Positions 8,501 to 16,818 of a stretch of DNA of 64,000 bases are shown here, piece by piece. How positions within the stretch are numbered: the stretch's first letter is position 1; each line of letters begins with the position of its first letter. The notes under the pieces were generated by a model that had not been told where the DNA came from, searched no databases, and saw nothing but the letters and a program-made list of their open reading frames with translations. Source of the stretch: Methylophilus sp. Leaf416. Lineage in GTDB: Bacteria > Pseudomonadota > Gammaproteobacteria > Burkholderiales > Methylophilaceae. The position numbers were made by a program, and so were the translations under genes. The DNA is taken from positions 251,680 through 315,679 of the forward strand of contig NZ_LMQS01000004.1 of assembly GCF_001424665.1 (NCBI RefSeq), given 5' to 3'.

Positions 8501-9600
8501 TAGGCCCACCAATTCGCGTAATTGGTCATTTCTTCAGTGTAGGTACACGTTGTACCCGCACAATCGCTTCTATCTACACCCTTCACAGATTGGCCGGGTG
8601 CAGTATAAGTGTTGATGGCAGTACTGATAGGCACATACACCATACTGCCTGGTATATCTTTCGCTGTGTCTGTTGCTAACTGCGCTGAAAACGTTCCGCC
8701 AGTCATTGTGACTTGGATAGGGGATGCCGGATTAATAGGATCTCCAGCTGGTGTTTGAATGGTCAATACGTTATTATTACGCGTAACTATATTCCCATTG
8801 ACATCACAATTCCCGGATAAACTACCTTGGCAGATACTACCTAGCACCGTGTTTGCAAGCGTATTGTTATTACCCGAGGTAGCTACTGCCTGCGATAAAA
8901 TTTCTATGTTATTAATTTTAATACTAAGTACTGTCGCTGTACCGGCAGTCCTCGTTAATGCCAAGGTATATGTATCAAAAGGTTTACGTAAAAAAGTATA
9001 AGTATTACCATCATTAACTGTGCTGCTAGCATTACGTATTTTCTGGCATCGCATAGAACCCGACAATCCACGTGCACCCGCCGCTGCACTGGTACTGCAC
9101 CAGCGTATATCCGCCGGATAAATATTACTACCTGTTGGCACCTTTGAAGCAACACAGGCAGTTAGATTTGGTGTAGAGCAATACTCGCCAGCTACAAATG
9201 CATAATAAAAAGCCCTACCCCTTAAGTCTGAAGTCCCATTTTTAGTTCTGCCTAACTCATCCACTTCGTTTGCAACAGCACTAAAGTTGGTTTGATTACT
9301 CATGCTTACCCCTAAGTAAGTGAGAGGCGGGCTGTAAACCACTCTTGGATCATAATATTGTGTGTTGTAATCAGAGTTATCTCTCAGCCAGTCTGAAGAA
9401 GAGTTTGCCCAGTCAGGCGAATAATCCCACCCCATACTGCCTGAGTTATCCAGTACAAACATCAGGTTAGGCTTCACATCAGAGCTGCCGGAGGTCTGCA
9501 ACGGCATAGTAGCCAGATCCAGGAATTCCGCCTGTACCAGACAGGGAATCATCGCGCCCAACCAAACCAGTTTTTTTATCCAGGAATTATTTTTCATCAT
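5545..9600 (-). CDS. pilY1: PilC/PilY1 family type IV pilus adhesin and assembly protein
   Basis: 1351-residue exported protein. It has a signal peptide (cleavage near LVQAEF) and a von Willebrand A domain with the MIDAS metal site DNSGS at residues 51-55. A long middle region has an Ala tract (about residues 638-644) just before the family block LAPTDGDNFQYVASY. A C-terminal beta-propeller includes GAVWRTILVSGLNAGGRGYF and the calcium loop region DLNGNIWRFD (about residue 1105). PilY1 sits at the pilus tip, opposes retraction and mediates adhesion and surface sensing. It is the last gene of the minor-pilin operon, 10 bp after pilX. Confidence 0.95.
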   Translation of the reverse strand: MMKNNSWIKKLVWLGAMIPCLVQAEFLDLATMPLQTSGSSDVKPNLMFVLDNSGSMGWDYSPDWANSSSDWLRDNSDYNTQYYDPRVVYSPPLTYLGVSMSNQTNFSAVANEVDELGRTKNGTSDLRGRAFYYAFVAGEYCSTPNLTACVASKVPTGSNIYPADIRWCSTSAAAGARGLSGSMRCQKIRNASSTVNDGNTYTFLRKPFDTYTLALTRTAGTATVLSIKINNIEILSQAVATSGNNNTLANTVLGSICQGSLSGNCDVNGNIVTRNNNVLTIQTPAGDPINPASPIQVTMTGGTFSAQLATDTAKDIPGSMVYVPISTAINTYTAPGQSVKGVDRSDCAGTTCTYTEEMTNYANWWAYYRTRMQSMKTAASQAFKSLDARYRVGLVTINNPSSNYLAIAPFNASQKQSWYQKLFAVSPNGGTPLRTALSSVGRHFAGKKTLGNDDPMQYACQSNFTLLTTDGYWNDTATPTRVNGSTQIGDQDGSSTPPQFDSSKKANTLADVAKYFYDTDIRDSTLTNCSGALGSSVCGTTNDYPKQNMVTMTLGLGIDGTLVYTDDYKNQIAGDYKEINSRPGTKNWPDPTLAEDGTRIDDLWHAAVNSNGTYYSASNPKLLRESLAKGLSEIKSVQGAAAAAAASSLAPTDGDNFQYVASYQTVKWTGNLEARTVNVKSLETSESAVWCAENVSATSCTSPAVETRITGNGSTSIYCKTTSSNQSSCDGLGGKLGSELSTNESSSCYVQISGSCTGRLQTQVANNSRKIYFNANNALVSFTGDNLTASQKTALTNGYLALSQMQGLPASDPRISDANKVNKLVDYLRGNKTYEDTSLNSVAANRLFRERQATLGDISQSRPAYFKASNMTYLDAGYKAYRDAAVANRTPAVFVGANDGMLHAFNANTGDELWAFVPTPVISNLANLADKEYGANYHTNYVNGSPTVADVCVSGCGGSGAVWRTILVSGLNAGGRGYFALDVTNPSAPTLLWEFNAQNFGVGINLGYTFGNPVITKMQDGRWVVLLTSGYNNGTYARKLNDGSFVNNSPVGDGGGYLYVVDASSGTVLKVLATGEGSSANPSGLAKITAYADQLFENNTAVKAYAGDLNGNIWRFDINTNAVTKIATLRDASGNPQKLTTQPVMVRVGKNIAAIVGTGKFLEVADLTNTPQNSIYTFKDGGQTTAIGRSQLVPLVLSGDRTVAASTAVNFNTGYGWYLDFPAGERVNLDPKAVSGVMLLSTLVPNSEACSGAGYGFLNYFNYEKGGSMLPSGLVSERLTTPAVGFNLVYDQNNVPHVLVTGSDDPTPRQVNMDEQVFGKTSGGPGVIDNIFKRRENGSYGTKQSWHELIQ

Positions 9601-9610
9601 GTCACCTGTG

Positions 9611-10303
9611 CTAGTTGGAGATAAATGACTGCATAAACGTCAGCGTGTTTTTAGGTCCACTGATACGTAACGTGAGGCGATAAATCGGCGAAGTAGCCTG
9701 ATTCGGGCATGGCGGCTGCTCTGGCCCTCCCGGAATATCTATTGGAGGCCTGCAGGCTGTAGAACTGGCCATCAGGCAGCGTGCCCCATCCATGGCAGCA
9801 TTCCCGGCGTTAATTTCAGCCTCGTTGAAATTGCACATGCGCTCAATCACATACCTGATTTGATTCCCCTGCCGGTCAACACCATTACGGATCTCCGCGT
9901 TGCCGTCTACCTGGTCAGGGACCAAGCGGCTGTTTGTATTATCCCAAGGGGTGGTCGTCAACCGGCTTCCATCGCAAACCGATGCATTCGGTTGTGCATC
10001 GAATCTGCTGCAATTAGCGTAGTACCCTAAACCGGGTGAGTGCCGGACACTATTAGCCAAACTGATATTTTGAGTGATACTCTGTGCAACCCCTTCCAGT
10101 GCCACATTCGATGTCGCACTGGCTGACTGCCTGAATACCATATTGCCGGATAGCAGCGCATTGGTATCCACACTCCGAATCAATGCAACCGCGGCAATAG
10201 ACATCACTGCAAGTGCCAGCAAGGCAAAAAAAAGCACGATTCCAGCCTGGGCACGATCTGACCTATGCCCAAAAAAAGTTGGAATAGCTTTACAAGGCAT
10301 CAC
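9611..10303 (-). CDS. pilX: Minor pilin / pilus assembly protein PilX
   Basis: 230-residue minor pilin. The prepilin peptidase site is AQAG|IVLFFALLALAVMSI near residue 22. There is no Glu at mature position 5, as in other PilX/GspK-like tip pilins, followed by the usual SVDTNALLSGNMVFRQSA region. The soluble domain has several Cys residues. With FimT, PilV, PilW and PilE it forms the initiating tip complex that carries PilY1. Its start overlaps the pilW end by 14 bp, which indicates translational coupling. Confidence 0.9.
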   Translation of the reverse strand: MMPCKAIPTFFGHRSDRAQAGIVLFFALLALAVMSIAAVALIRSVDTNALLSGNMVFRQSASATSNVALEGVAQSITQNISLANSVRHSPGLGYYANCSRFDAQPNASVCDGSRLTTTPWDNTNSRLVPDQVDGNAEIRNGVDRQGNQIRYVIERMCNFNEAEINAGNAAMDGARCLMASSTACRPPIDIPGGPEQPPCPNQATSPIYRLTLRISGPKNTLTFMQSFISN

Positions 10304-11456
10304 GATTCCAAAGAATGTTTCGGAGCGGCACAGTCACCTCAAAAGTGCGATAGCGATATCGCTGCCAATCGGTAATGTGACTCAAATTGACATTGGCCGG
10401 CGTAGCGTCATTGGTCCAGATGCACACTCTACTAATGCCGACGGCATTACCGTTACAAGCCTGGCTGACTATATTTCTTTGTATCCCGCCATCCCTGGCG
10501 ACGACCGCGATACGTATTGCCCGTATTCGGTTTCTGTCCATTAAATCCATCGCTGGGCCAAAAGTACCGGTCGCATCTGTCCATTGATCAACCAGGTTGA
10601 GAAAACGCGATCCGGTAGGCGAAGCTGCCCACACAGGATCAGGATGAGGCGTATTGGTTACGCCATACTGCGCTTGCAAGGAGACAATATCACTGACCAT
10701 CGGAATTGCAGCACTATTCGGAAAAGGATTGGTACCTGGCGTTCCACCCGTCCTGGTAAGTTCCTGATTGGGATTCACAGTGTACTCATACTGGTTCCAA
10801 ACTCCCAGACAAGAAAACCGCACCCATTCTGCTCCATTCAAATTAGTCACAGGGCGATCCGTAGGTGTGGTATCGATCTCAGTCAATGTATTAATCACTC
10901 GGTCAGCATTCAGTCGCTGGATACGGGCCAGGCTGCAATTAGGATTGTCTTGCGTCTGGTGGAATAACACCACATCCCCTTCCTGGCAACCAAGCAAAGG
11001 GCCATCCAGCGTCGGCGAGGCCAGGTTACCAACCGCACGCACAGAGGCACCTCCACTGGGTGGATTCCCATAGCGGATGCGGACAATATCCTGTCCGGCA
11101 CCGCCGTCCACGATAATGATAGGTGATAGATTAACCACTACCCCGCCCTGGTTAATGGAAGTGTTGATAGGGCACAGCAACGGTGACGGGTCTTGGCTAT
11201 TGTATAAAGGCAGTCCATATCCGGCATTTTGTGCGTCGCGCTGCAAAAAATATAGCGCCAGCACTCCGCTGGACTGCGCATCAGAACCACTGGAAATCAT
11301 GCGCTTACGCGCTTCAAAACCACTGAACAGATTACCGATCGCCAAAGTCGCAACCAGCCCGATCAGTATGCCGACCAGCAGTTCAACCAGACTCATCCCG
11401 GTTTGCCTGGCAAGAGACCTGTGCTGCACAGTGTGTATGTAAGAACCTGTTTTCAT
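10290..11456 (-). CDS. pilW: Minor pilin PilW
   Basis: 388-residue minor pilin with the class III signal RQTG|MSLVELLVGILIGL (Glu5 present), then the PilW-type block FSGFEARKRMISSGSDAQSS and QRDAQNAGYGLP. A large secreted domain follows, with Cys residues and the closing YEVTVPLRN-like strand (YRTFEVTVPLRNILWNR). It overlaps pilV by 4 bp upstream and pilX by 14 bp downstream. Confidence 0.92.
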   Translation of the reverse strand: MKTGSYIHTVQHRSLARQTGMSLVELLVGILIGLVATLAIGNLFSGFEARKRMISSGSDAQSSGVLALYFLQRDAQNAGYGLPLYNSQDPSPLLCPINTSINQGGVVVNLSPIIIVDGGAGQDIVRIRYGNPPSGGASVRAVGNLASPTLDGPLLGCQEGDVVLFHQTQDNPNCSLARIQRLNADRVINTLTEIDTTPTDRPVTNLNGAEWVRFSCLGVWNQYEYTVNPNQELTRTGGTPGTNPFPNSAAIPMVSDIVSLQAQYGVTNTPHPDPVWAASPTGSRFLNLVDQWTDATGTFGPAMDLMDRNRIRAIRIAVVARDGGIQRNIVSQACNGNAVGISRVCIWTNDATPANVNLSHITDWQRYRYRTFEVTVPLRNILWNRDAL

Positions 11457-11863
11457 TCAGACGTTACATCAAACAAGTAACTGGAAGCATTGACCTGATG
11501 TTGCCTGCCGCCCGGCACTTGCCAGCCGACCGTCACAGTGATCATGCTATTTGTAATAGCAGAAAAAGTGAGTGTGCCATTCGGCAATTGTGTCCTGATC
11601 CTGGCTCGGTCCACTTGTGCGACGTAGGTGGCGGCATCGCCACCAAAGGCCATCATATTTGCCAGATGTGTCTGTGCAATCAACTGCGCCTCTGCACGGT
11701 AGCGGTTATCGCTGCTGTTTTTCTGCATGGCGCCTTGCAGTCCCACCAGGGACAATACACCCATACTGAAAATGACCACGGCAACCAGAGATTCAATCAA
11801 TACAGAACCATATTGCCGAGATAACAGCTTCGGCATACTTTTTTTGTGAGGACGACTTAACAT
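11453..11863 (-). CDS. pilV: Minor pilin PilV
   Basis: 136-residue minor pilin. The cleavage site is QYG|SVLIESLVAVVIFSMGVLSL with Glu5. The family stretch LQGAMQKNSSDNRYRAEA follows, and the C-terminus (GWQVPGGRQHQVNASSYL) is typical of PilV. The stop overlaps the pilW start (ATGA) and the start overlaps the fimT end by 7 bp, so these genes are tightly coupled. Confidence 0.9.
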   Translation of the reverse strand: MLSRPHKKSMPKLLSRQYGSVLIESLVAVVIFSMGVLSLVGLQGAMQKNSSDNRYRAEAQLIAQTHLANMMAFGGDAATYVAQVDRARIRTQLPNGTLTFSAITNSMITVTVGWQVPGGRQHQVNASSYLFDVTSE

Positions 11864-12390
11864 CTGCGTGTATCTCCCACTGCAGTCACAGCAGGATCAC
11901 AGACTCTGGCGTGGCCACCCGCTGCCAATATGATCCGCAAAGCCCTTAGCTCATCCTGATCTACCTGATTATTCGATACGTCCACGCGCGAAAGTCCGTT
12001 GGCAACAGCAGGGTCGCGCGCGCCAAATCCTGTAAAAACAACGGATGGATTGTCGGCAACGATTGTGATATTTGCAGAAGAACCCTCGGAAGCGCTTTTC
12101 TGGCTGATAATAGCCGGACATGCAACAGAGGCCATGTCCGCTGGCATTACCTGGTTAACGCAGCCCAATTGCCATGCCCCATTGGCCTGAAGTGTAAATC
12201 TGATCCTGGTATTACGCTTGATCGCTTCCACTCTCGCCTGCTGCAACCCATTTTTGATCGACTCAGTCACCGTGCGGATCTGGGAGTTACCTATAGATGC
12301 CTGAAATGCGGGGATGGCGAATACCGAGACCGTCATCAGCACGACGACAGTCACTACCAGTTCTATCAATGAAAAGCCTTGTTGCTGCAT
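11857..12390 (-). CDS. fimT: GspH/FimT family minor pseudopilin
   Basis: 177-residue pseudopilin. It has prepilin site QQQG|FSLIELVVTVVVLMTVSVFAIP, followed by the GspH signature of an arm rich in Arg (NGLQQARVEAIKRNTRIRF) and a beta domain with Cys pairs. It is called FimT or FimU depending on genus; the two cannot be separated here. It lies 2 bp after pilE and is the second gene of the operon. Confidence 0.9.
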   Translation of the reverse strand: MQQQGFSLIELVVTVVVLMTVSVFAIPAFQASIGNSQIRTVTESIKNGLQQARVEAIKRNTRIRFTLQANGAWQLGCVNQVMPADMASVACPAIISQKSASEGSSANITIVADNPSVVFTGFGARDPAVANGLSRVDVSNNQVDQDELRALRIILAAGGHARVCDPAVTAVGDTRRC

Positions 12391-12392
12391 GC

Positions 12393-12806
12393 CTAACAGC
12401 TACCAGAAGAACTGGTTAACCAGCAGGAAGCACCTGTCGCACCATCATATCTTGAGGTTTTGAAGTTGTCCTGATTGACTGTGAATTCAAAATTACCCAT
12501 ATTCTGGGCAGCCCGCCCTGTTGCGCGCAAGGTATAGGTGTTGGCTGTTTGATCATCAATGAAATAATCAAAAAATCGGGCATCCTGCGGATTACAGGTA
12601 AATCCTACATAAGTGAGGTTATCCTGAAAAAACTGCTCTGCCAGCACGCGGCAATTGGCAAGGTTAGCAGGGGCCTCTACCGCATTGCCACTCCTGATAT
12701 AGTCCTGGTAACCAGGCACAGCAATACTGGCCAAGATACCCATGATGGCGACCACTATCATGATTTCAATCAGACTGAACCCGTGTTGAATTGCATTGCG
12801 CATCAT
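12393..12806 (-). CDS. pilE: Type IV minor pilin PilE
   Basis: 137-residue type IVa pilin-like protein with prepilin site [21 protein letters not shown], Glu5, and [14 protein letters not shown]. The C-terminal disulfide loop is bounded by two Cys ([13 protein letters not shown]). Position at the head of a minor-pilin operon points to the minor pilin PilE and not the major subunit PilA. The 166-bp gap to lptM is divergent and must hold its promoter. I looked for a sigma-54 site there and found none with correct spacing. Confidence 0.9.
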   Translation of the reverse strand: MMRNAIQHGFSLIEIMIVVAIMGILASIAVPGYQDYIRSGNAVEAPANLANCRVLAEQFFQDNLTYVGFTCNPQDARFFDYFIDDQTANTYTLRATGRAAQNMGNFEFTVNQDNFKTSRYDGATGASCWLTSSSGSC

Positions 12807-12972
12807 ACTGAGACCTCTTTTACGATGTGCTTATCATGCAAACTGCGCCGGCACATGTAAAGTGCTGGCTGACAGATGGCAGCATCCGGCAGACAAACGG
12901 TCAGGCATCCCGCCATCAGGCACTTGCGGTTTAGTGCTAAAATGCTGGTCTGTTTAAACCGGACTATGGATT

Positions 12973-13110
12973 ATGCTTTCCTTCTGGACGCGATTTTTAG
13001 CGCTTGGCCTGTTGCTGGCACAATTAAGCGCTTGTGGGCTCAAAGGTGATTTATATATCCCCGAGCGCCAGTACCCTCAACCTCAACAACAGACAACTCC
13101 TGCCAAGTGA
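12973..13110 (+). CDS. lptM: LPS translocon maturation lipoprotein LptM (YifL)
   Basis: 45-residue lipoprotein. A signal peptide ends in lipobox LSAC (Cys21), followed directly by the family signature GLKGDLYIPE and a short Pro/Gln tail. In Escherichia coli LptM assists oxidative maturation of the LptD-LptE outer-membrane translocon. The stop codon overlaps the GTG start of lysA (GTGA), the conserved lptM-lysA arrangement of many betaproteobacteria. It is too short for many gene finders. Confidence 0.9.
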   Translation: MLSFWTRFLALGLLLAQLSACGLKGDLYIPERQYPQPQQQTTPAK

Positions 13111-14351
13111 CTGCCTTTAATACCCAGAATGGCCTGCTACATGCCGAAAATGTAGCGCTGCGCGATATAGCCGAACACCACCAGACACCGACTTACGTCT
13201 ATTCCAAAAACGCCTTGACGCAAACTTTTGAGCGTTTCCAGGCCGGCTTGCTCGGTCATGACCACCTCATCTGTTTTGCGGTGAAGGCCAATCCCAGCTT
13301 GGCTATCCTGAACCTGTTTGCGCGCATGGGCGCCGGGTTCGACATTGTCTCCGGTGGTGAACTGGCACGTGTCATTGCCGCAGGCGGCGATGCTAAGAAA
13401 GTGGTGTTTTCCGGCGTGGGCAAATCACATAGTGAAATCCGTTCCGCGCTGGAAGCCGGTATTCTTTGCTTTAATGTGGAGTCTATCAATGAACTGCACC
13501 GTATACAGCAAGTGGCTGCAGAACTGGGCAAAATCGCGCCGATTTCATTGCGCGTGAACCCGAATGTGGATGCCAAAACCCACCCTTATATTTCCACCGG
13601 CCTGAAGAACAACAAATTCGGGGTGGCATTTGAAGATGCTTTGAACCTGTATCAACAAGCTGCGGAGAAGCCAAATATCGCTGTGCATGGCGTGGATTGC
13701 CATATTGGTTCGCAGATCACTGAATTATCACCTTTCCTGGATGCACTGGATAAAGTGCTAGGTCTTGTGGATGCATTGGCTGAACGTAATATCCATATCC
13801 AGCATATTGATGTGGGCGGCGGTGTGGGCATTACTTATAGCGACGAAACCCCTCCCGAGTTTGCCACTTACACTGCAGCCATCATGCAAAAACTGGCAGG
13901 CCGTGGCGTGAAAGTGTTATTCGAGCCTGGTCGCGCACTGGTGGGTAACGCAGGTGTATTACTCACCAAGGTTGAGTACTTAAAACCAGGCGAGAGCAAG
14001 AATTTTGCGATCGTCGATGCCGCCATGAACGACTTGATGAGACCCGCTTTGTATGATGCGTACCATCACATCACGACAATTGCGGCTTCTTCAGCGCCAG
14101 CTCAGACTTATGAGGTGGTGGGCCCGGTATGTGAGAGTGGCGACTTTTTAGGCCATGACCGCACACTGGCGATTGCAGAAGGCGACTATCTGGCGATTCA
14201 CTCCGCCGGCGCTTATGGCATGAGCATGTCCAGTAATTACAATACACGTGCGCGTGCGGCGGAAGTGCTGGTAGATGGTGACCAGGTACATGTCATTCGC
14301 GAACGTGAGCAGATCGCGGACTTATTCAAACTGGAACGTACTTTGCCATAA
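13107..14351 (+). CDS. lysA: Diaminopimelate decarboxylase
   Basis: PLP-dependent enzyme of 414 residues that converts meso-diaminopimelate to lysine, the last step of lysine synthesis. It has an alanine-racemase-type barrel with the PLP lysine Lys60 (CFAVKANPS), the Gly-rich phosphate site DVGGGVGITY, and the active-site Cys motif GPVCESGDFLG from the partner subunit. The GTG start at 13107 overlaps the lptM stop, and the N-terminus (LLHAENVALRDIAEHHQTPTYVYS) aligns with the family, so the GTG is preferred to the ATG at 13128. A terminator follows. Confidence 0.96.
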   Translation: MTAFNTQNGLLHAENVALRDIAEHHQTPTYVYSKNALTQTFERFQAGLLGHDHLICFAVKANPSLAILNLFARMGAGFDIVSGGELARVIAAGGDAKKVVFSGVGKSHSEIRSALEAGILCFNVESINELHRIQQVAAELGKIAPISLRVNPNVDAKTHPYISTGLKNNKFGVAFEDALNLYQQAAEKPNIAVHGVDCHIGSQITELSPFLDALDKVLGLVDALAERNIHIQHIDVGGGVGITYSDETPPEFATYTAAIMQKLAGRGVKVLFEPGRALVGNAGVLLTKVEYLKPGESKNFAIVDAAMNDLMRPALYDAYHHITTIAASSAPAQTYEVVGPVCESGDFLGHDRTLAIAEGDYLAIHSAGAYGMSMSSNYNTRARAAEVLVDGDQVHVIREREQIADLFKLERTLP

Positions 14352-14375
14352 CAACGCATATGCAGTAGCCATAAA

Positions 14376-14409
14376 CAAAAAAACCGAAGCTTGAGACTTC
14401 GGTTTTTTA
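14376..14409 (+). terminator. Terminator of lptM-lysA
   Basis: ACCGAAG-CTTGAGA-CTTCGGT stem preceded by an A-run and followed by TTTTT. It also offers a T-run in the minus direction, so it may serve purU as well (purU ends at 14471). Confidence 0.85.
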
Positions 14410-14470
14410 TTGGATATTAATTTACGACTGGACTATGCAGATTTCGCCGCTTAGCCATTCAGGATAGGGT

Positions 14471-15325
14471 TTAGTCGAAAATTACTGTTTTGTTCGCATA
14501 TAGCAAAATGCGGTGTTCAATATGCCAGCGCACGGCTTTCGAAAGCACAATACGCTCCAGGTCACGACCTTTCTGGATCAGATCTTCCACCTGGTCGCGG
14601 TGCGATATCCGCGCCAGATCCTGCTCAATAATCGGCCCTTCATCCAGCACTTCGGTGACGTAATGGCTGGTGGCACCTATCAGCTTCACGCCACGCTCAA
14701 ACGCGCGGTGGTAAGGACGCGCACCAATAAATGCCGGCAGAAATGAGTGGTGGATATTGATAATTTTTTGCGGATAACGTGCCACAAATTCTGGCGACAG
14801 GATTTGCATGTAACGCGCCAGCACAATCAGATCTATCTGGTACTGATCGAACAAGGCAAATTGTTGCGCTTCAATATCCGCCTTGGTTTCCTTGGTCATC
14901 GGCAGATAATGGAAATCAATGCCATAAAAAGCCGCCAGCTTTTCAGTATCGCGATGGTTACTGATAATCAGTGGGATATCGCAAGCCAGCTCGCCGCTAT
15001 GGTGTCTATGCAACAAATCCGCCAGGCAATGGTCGTATTGCGAAACCATGATCGCCATGCGTGTTTTTTGCTCGGAAAGCTTCAATTGCCAGGTCATCGC
15101 AAAACGCTGCGCAACCGGGGTAAAGGCTTGCTCAAAATCTGCCACCGCAACATTGAAATTGCTCAGGTCCCACTCCACCCGCATTAAAAACAGATTATTT
15201 TCCGCATCCTGATGCTGGTCTGCGTGTAAAATATTGGCATTGTGCTCATACAAAAATTGCGCAATCGCCGCCACAATCCCTTTGGTATCTGGGCAGGTAA
15301 TCAGCAAGGTAGCAGTGTTTTTCAT
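14471..15325 (-). CDS. purU: Formyltetrahydrofolate deformylase
   Basis: 284-residue enzyme that hydrolyses 10-formyl-THF to formate and THF. An N-terminal ACT domain (LLITCPDTKGIVAAIAQFLY) precedes a formyltransferase-fold hydrolase with ISNH, ARYMQILSPEFV, INIHHSFLPAFIGARPYHRA and the Asp motif TSHYVTEVLDEGPIIEQD. In methylotrophs this reaction also links the folate C1 pool to formate oxidation. It is a single gene convergent with lysA. Confidence 0.95.
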   Translation of the reverse strand: MKNTATLLITCPDTKGIVAAIAQFLYEHNANILHADQHQDAENNLFLMRVEWDLSNFNVAVADFEQAFTPVAQRFAMTWQLKLSEQKTRMAIMVSQYDHCLADLLHRHHSGELACDIPLIISNHRDTEKLAAFYGIDFHYLPMTKETKADIEAQQFALFDQYQIDLIVLARYMQILSPEFVARYPQKIINIHHSFLPAFIGARPYHRAFERGVKLIGATSHYVTEVLDEGPIIEQDLARISHRDQVEDLIQKGRDLERIVLSKAVRWHIEHRILLYANKTVIFD

Positions 15326-15429
15326 AACATTTAGCAGTTAACTGGCAACAAAACGCCGATTATACCTGATGCCGCCAGCCCTTGTGACACGCTGTGCAAA
15401 TGCGGCAACCACCTTTACGGAATTGATTT

Positions 15430-16401
15430 ATGCAAACAAATGATACACCGAATATTGTCCTGGCTAATCCGCGCGGATTCTGCGCCGGGGTAGACCGTGC
15501 CATCATCATCGTCGAACAGGCGCTGGAAAAATTCGGTGCGCCCATTTATGTCCGCAATGAAGTCGTCCATAACAAATTCGTGGTCGGCCAGCTGCGTGAC
15601 AAGGGCGCAATTTTTGTCGATGAACTGGAAAAAATTCCGGCAGGCAATATTGTGATTTTCAGTGCGCATGGTGTTTCGAAAGCGGTTCGCGCAGAGGCAG
15701 AGTCCCGTGGCTTAACTGCTTTTGATGCGACTTGCCCTTTAGTGACCAAGGTACACATTGAAGTCGCCAAGATGCGCAAAGATGGTCTTGAGATCATTAT
15801 GATCGGCCATAAAGGCCACCCGGAAGTCGAAGGCACCATGGGTCAATCTGAGGCTGGTGGTATGTACCTGGTAGAGACACCGGAGGACGTCGCCGCCCTG
15901 CAAGTCACTGATGCAGAAAAACTGGCGTATGTGACGCAAACGACGCTATCGGTAGACGATGCCACACAAGTAATCAATGCGCTTAAAACCCGCTTTCCTA
16001 GTATTAAAGCGCCTAAAAGCGACGACATTTGCTACGCCACACAAAACCGCCAGGATGCAGTAAAAATCATGGCGAAAGATTGCGACTTGGTCATCATTGT
16101 CGGCTCGCCAAACAGCTCCAATTCCAACCGCCTGCGCGAAGTGGCTAAAAACCAGGGCGTGGAAGCCTATATGGTTGACAACGCCACACTGCTGAACCCG
16201 GAGTGGTTAAAAGGCAAGAAGAAAGTAGGCATCTCTGCCGGTGCGTCAGCACCTGAAGTGCTGGTGCAGGAAGTCATACAAGCTTTGCATGCGATGGGTG
16301 CTGCACAGGTGGAAGAACTACAAGGCGTGGTTGAAAATGTCGTCTTTCAACTACCTAAAAATCTGGTGAATGCAGAAAAGCGTCCTCAAAACAGCGCTTA
16401 A
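15430..16401 (+). CDS. ispH: 4-hydroxy-3-methylbut-2-enyl diphosphate reductase
   Basis: 323-residue [4Fe-4S] enzyme of the non-mevalonate isoprenoid pathway, producing IPP and DMAPP. The three cluster cysteines are Cys18 ([13 protein letters not shown]), Cys102 ([11 protein letters not shown]) and Cys201 ([11 protein letters not shown]). The catalytic Glu lies in [14 protein letters not shown]. Further conserved motifs are [14 protein letters not shown] and [10 protein letters not shown]. It stands alone and points away from purU, with 104 bp between the two starts. Confidence 0.97.
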   Translation: MQTNDTPNIVLANPRGFCAGVDRAIIIVEQALEKFGAPIYVRNEVVHNKFVVGQLRDKGAIFVDELEKIPAGNIVIFSAHGVSKAVRAEAESRGLTAFDATCPLVTKVHIEVAKMRKDGLEIIMIGHKGHPEVEGTMGQSEAGGMYLVETPEDVAALQVTDAEKLAYVTQTTLSVDDATQVINALKTRFPSIKAPKSDDICYATQNRQDAVKIMAKDCDLVIIVGSPNSSNSNRLREVAKNQGVEAYMVDNATLLNPEWLKGKKKVGISAGASAPEVLVQEVIQALHAMGAAQVEELQGVVENVVFQLPKNLVNAEKRPQNSA

Positions 16402-16818
16402 GTTGAAACAGCATTTAAAGATTATTTAACCTCAAATTCTTAACCTATTTTCAAAAGCGCTAGCCGACAATCATCCAATTCGAACAGTTGAGCGCATACT
16501 CTCAATAAGCAAAAAAAACCCAAGCGCTAGGCTTGGGCTCAAGCAATATCCTCGGGAAAGGATAATCGGGAAAACAATTGCTCGTTGTTGTTATTCAACA
16601 TCACGACAACATTTACCACTTTGGAGATGACCACTACTAATGAAGATATGCAAAATTAGTAGTACATCTACAGTAGAGCATCAAATATGCCAACCTTACC
16701 ATCACTGTAAGGCATTGATTAAAAATGAAAAATTATTTCATTGGCAATGATCGAAGATATAAATGGTTGCTTTAAACCACCAATTCGGTTTTAAAAAGCC
16801 AATTATAGATTTGTAAAC
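16402..16818. other. 417-bp intergenic region between ispH and czcA
   Basis: AT-rich gap between two convergent genes. Apart from the minus-strand terminator near 16511-16537 I see no convincing reading frame, repeat or RNA gene. The 16540-16818 part is unusually long for a 3' untranslated region of czcA and has no frame with a good ribosome binding site on either strand. Confidence 0.6.
16511..16537 (-). terminator. Minus-strand terminator downstream of czcA
   Basis: CCCAAGC-GCTAG-GCTTGGG stem (16519-16537). On the minus strand it is followed by a run of eight T; on the plus strand no T-run follows. It therefore stops leftward transcripts, and lies about 280 bp beyond the czcA stop. Confidence 0.75.

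Noticed and set aside
10074-10544. 156-codon plus-strand frame across pilX and pilW
   Set aside because: Lies opposite two well-supported pilin genes and spans their junction; no protein features.
12807-12972. Possible sigma-54 promoter for the pilin operon (GGCGC...TTGC on the minus strand)
   Set aside because: The GG and GC elements are two bases too close for sigma-54 and the flanking consensus is poor.
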